In this document: one piece after another, positions 5,300-5,370 of the stretch | How positions within the stretch are numbered: the stretch's first letter is position 1 | Layout: the number at the start of each line of letters is the position of its first letter | Origin: Planctomycetota bacterium | GTDB lineage: Bacteria; Planctomycetota; UBA8108 | DNA length: 5,370 nucleotides | Assembly: GCA_002708465.1 (NCBI GenBank) | Contig: PAOC01000117.1 | Span: 1-5,370, forward strand | Reading direction: 5' to 3' | Notes under the pieces: model-generated | Databases searched by the model: none | What the model was told of the DNA's origin: nothing | Seen by the model: the letters and a program-made list of their open reading frames with translations, nothing else | Made by a program: the position numbers and the translations under genes

Positions 5300-5370
5300 A
5301 TGAAAATGGTCGAACGAGAGGAACGACTTCCCTCCTTTTCCGGCCTCGTCACCAGCCTTCTCCCGGTTGG
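5300..5370 (+). CDS. Start of an unidentified gene, partial (runs off the right edge)
   Basis: An ATG at 5300 opens a frame that stays open for 23 codons to the window edge, beginning MKMVEREERLPSFSGL. AAGG at 5289-5292 lies 7 nt upstream, a good ribosome binding site; GGAG at 5281-5284 is a weaker alternative. The 53-bp gap after nagB and the same strand suggest an operon, so a sugar-related role would not surprise. The visible residues are too few to name a family, and a second in-frame ATG at 5306 could be the true start. Confidence 0.5.
   Translation, partial: MKMVEREERLPSFSGLVTSLLPV

Overview
The window reads as ordinary bacterial chromosome of moderately high GC (about 55-60% by eye). 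It holds four complete genes and two cut by the window edges. The envelope proteins (a Sec-type signal peptide and a membrane-anchored coiled coil) and a possible sigma-54 promoter suggest a Gram-negative-type bacterium. Nothing here fixes the phylum; a Planctomycetota-, PVC- or deltaproteobacterial-like lineage is only a guess. No RNA genes, mobile elements or CRISPR arrays were seen.

Left part (1-912, minus strand): two envelope-type genes. The upstream one (538-894) encodes a small single-pass membrane protein with a long coiled coil. The one after it (1-425, cut at the left edge) encodes a secreted or periplasmic protein with TPR-like helices. They are 112 bp apart, with a perfect 14-bp palindrome between them.

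Middle (913-4302): a divergent intergenic region of about 210 bp is followed on the plus strand by trkA (1124-2629) and trkH (2710-4302), the regulatory ring and the channel subunit of a Trk potassium-uptake system. All four TrkH filter repeats and both TrkA Rossmann glycine motifs are intact. The region before trkA carries a -24/-12-like element with exact sigma-54 spacing, and an inverted repeat lies about 115 bp upstream of the expected transcription start.

Right part (4303-5370): a good sigma-70-type promoter precedes nagB (4455-5246), encoding glucosamine-6-phosphate deaminase, which converts an amino-sugar phosphate to fructose-6-phosphate. A hairpin and the first 23 codons of another gene follow. 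There is no evident functional link between potassium uptake and nagB, and the separate promoter suggests they are separate units.

The most unusual item is inside trkA. Its first NAD-binding domain carries an extra segment of about 38 residues made of ten lysines followed by a strongly acidic stretch. The lysine codons end in an in-frame A-AAA-AAG heptamer, the dnaX-type frameshift signal, and the -1 frame reaches a stop two codons later. Whether this is used to make a short TrkA form is a testable guess, not something the sequence proves.
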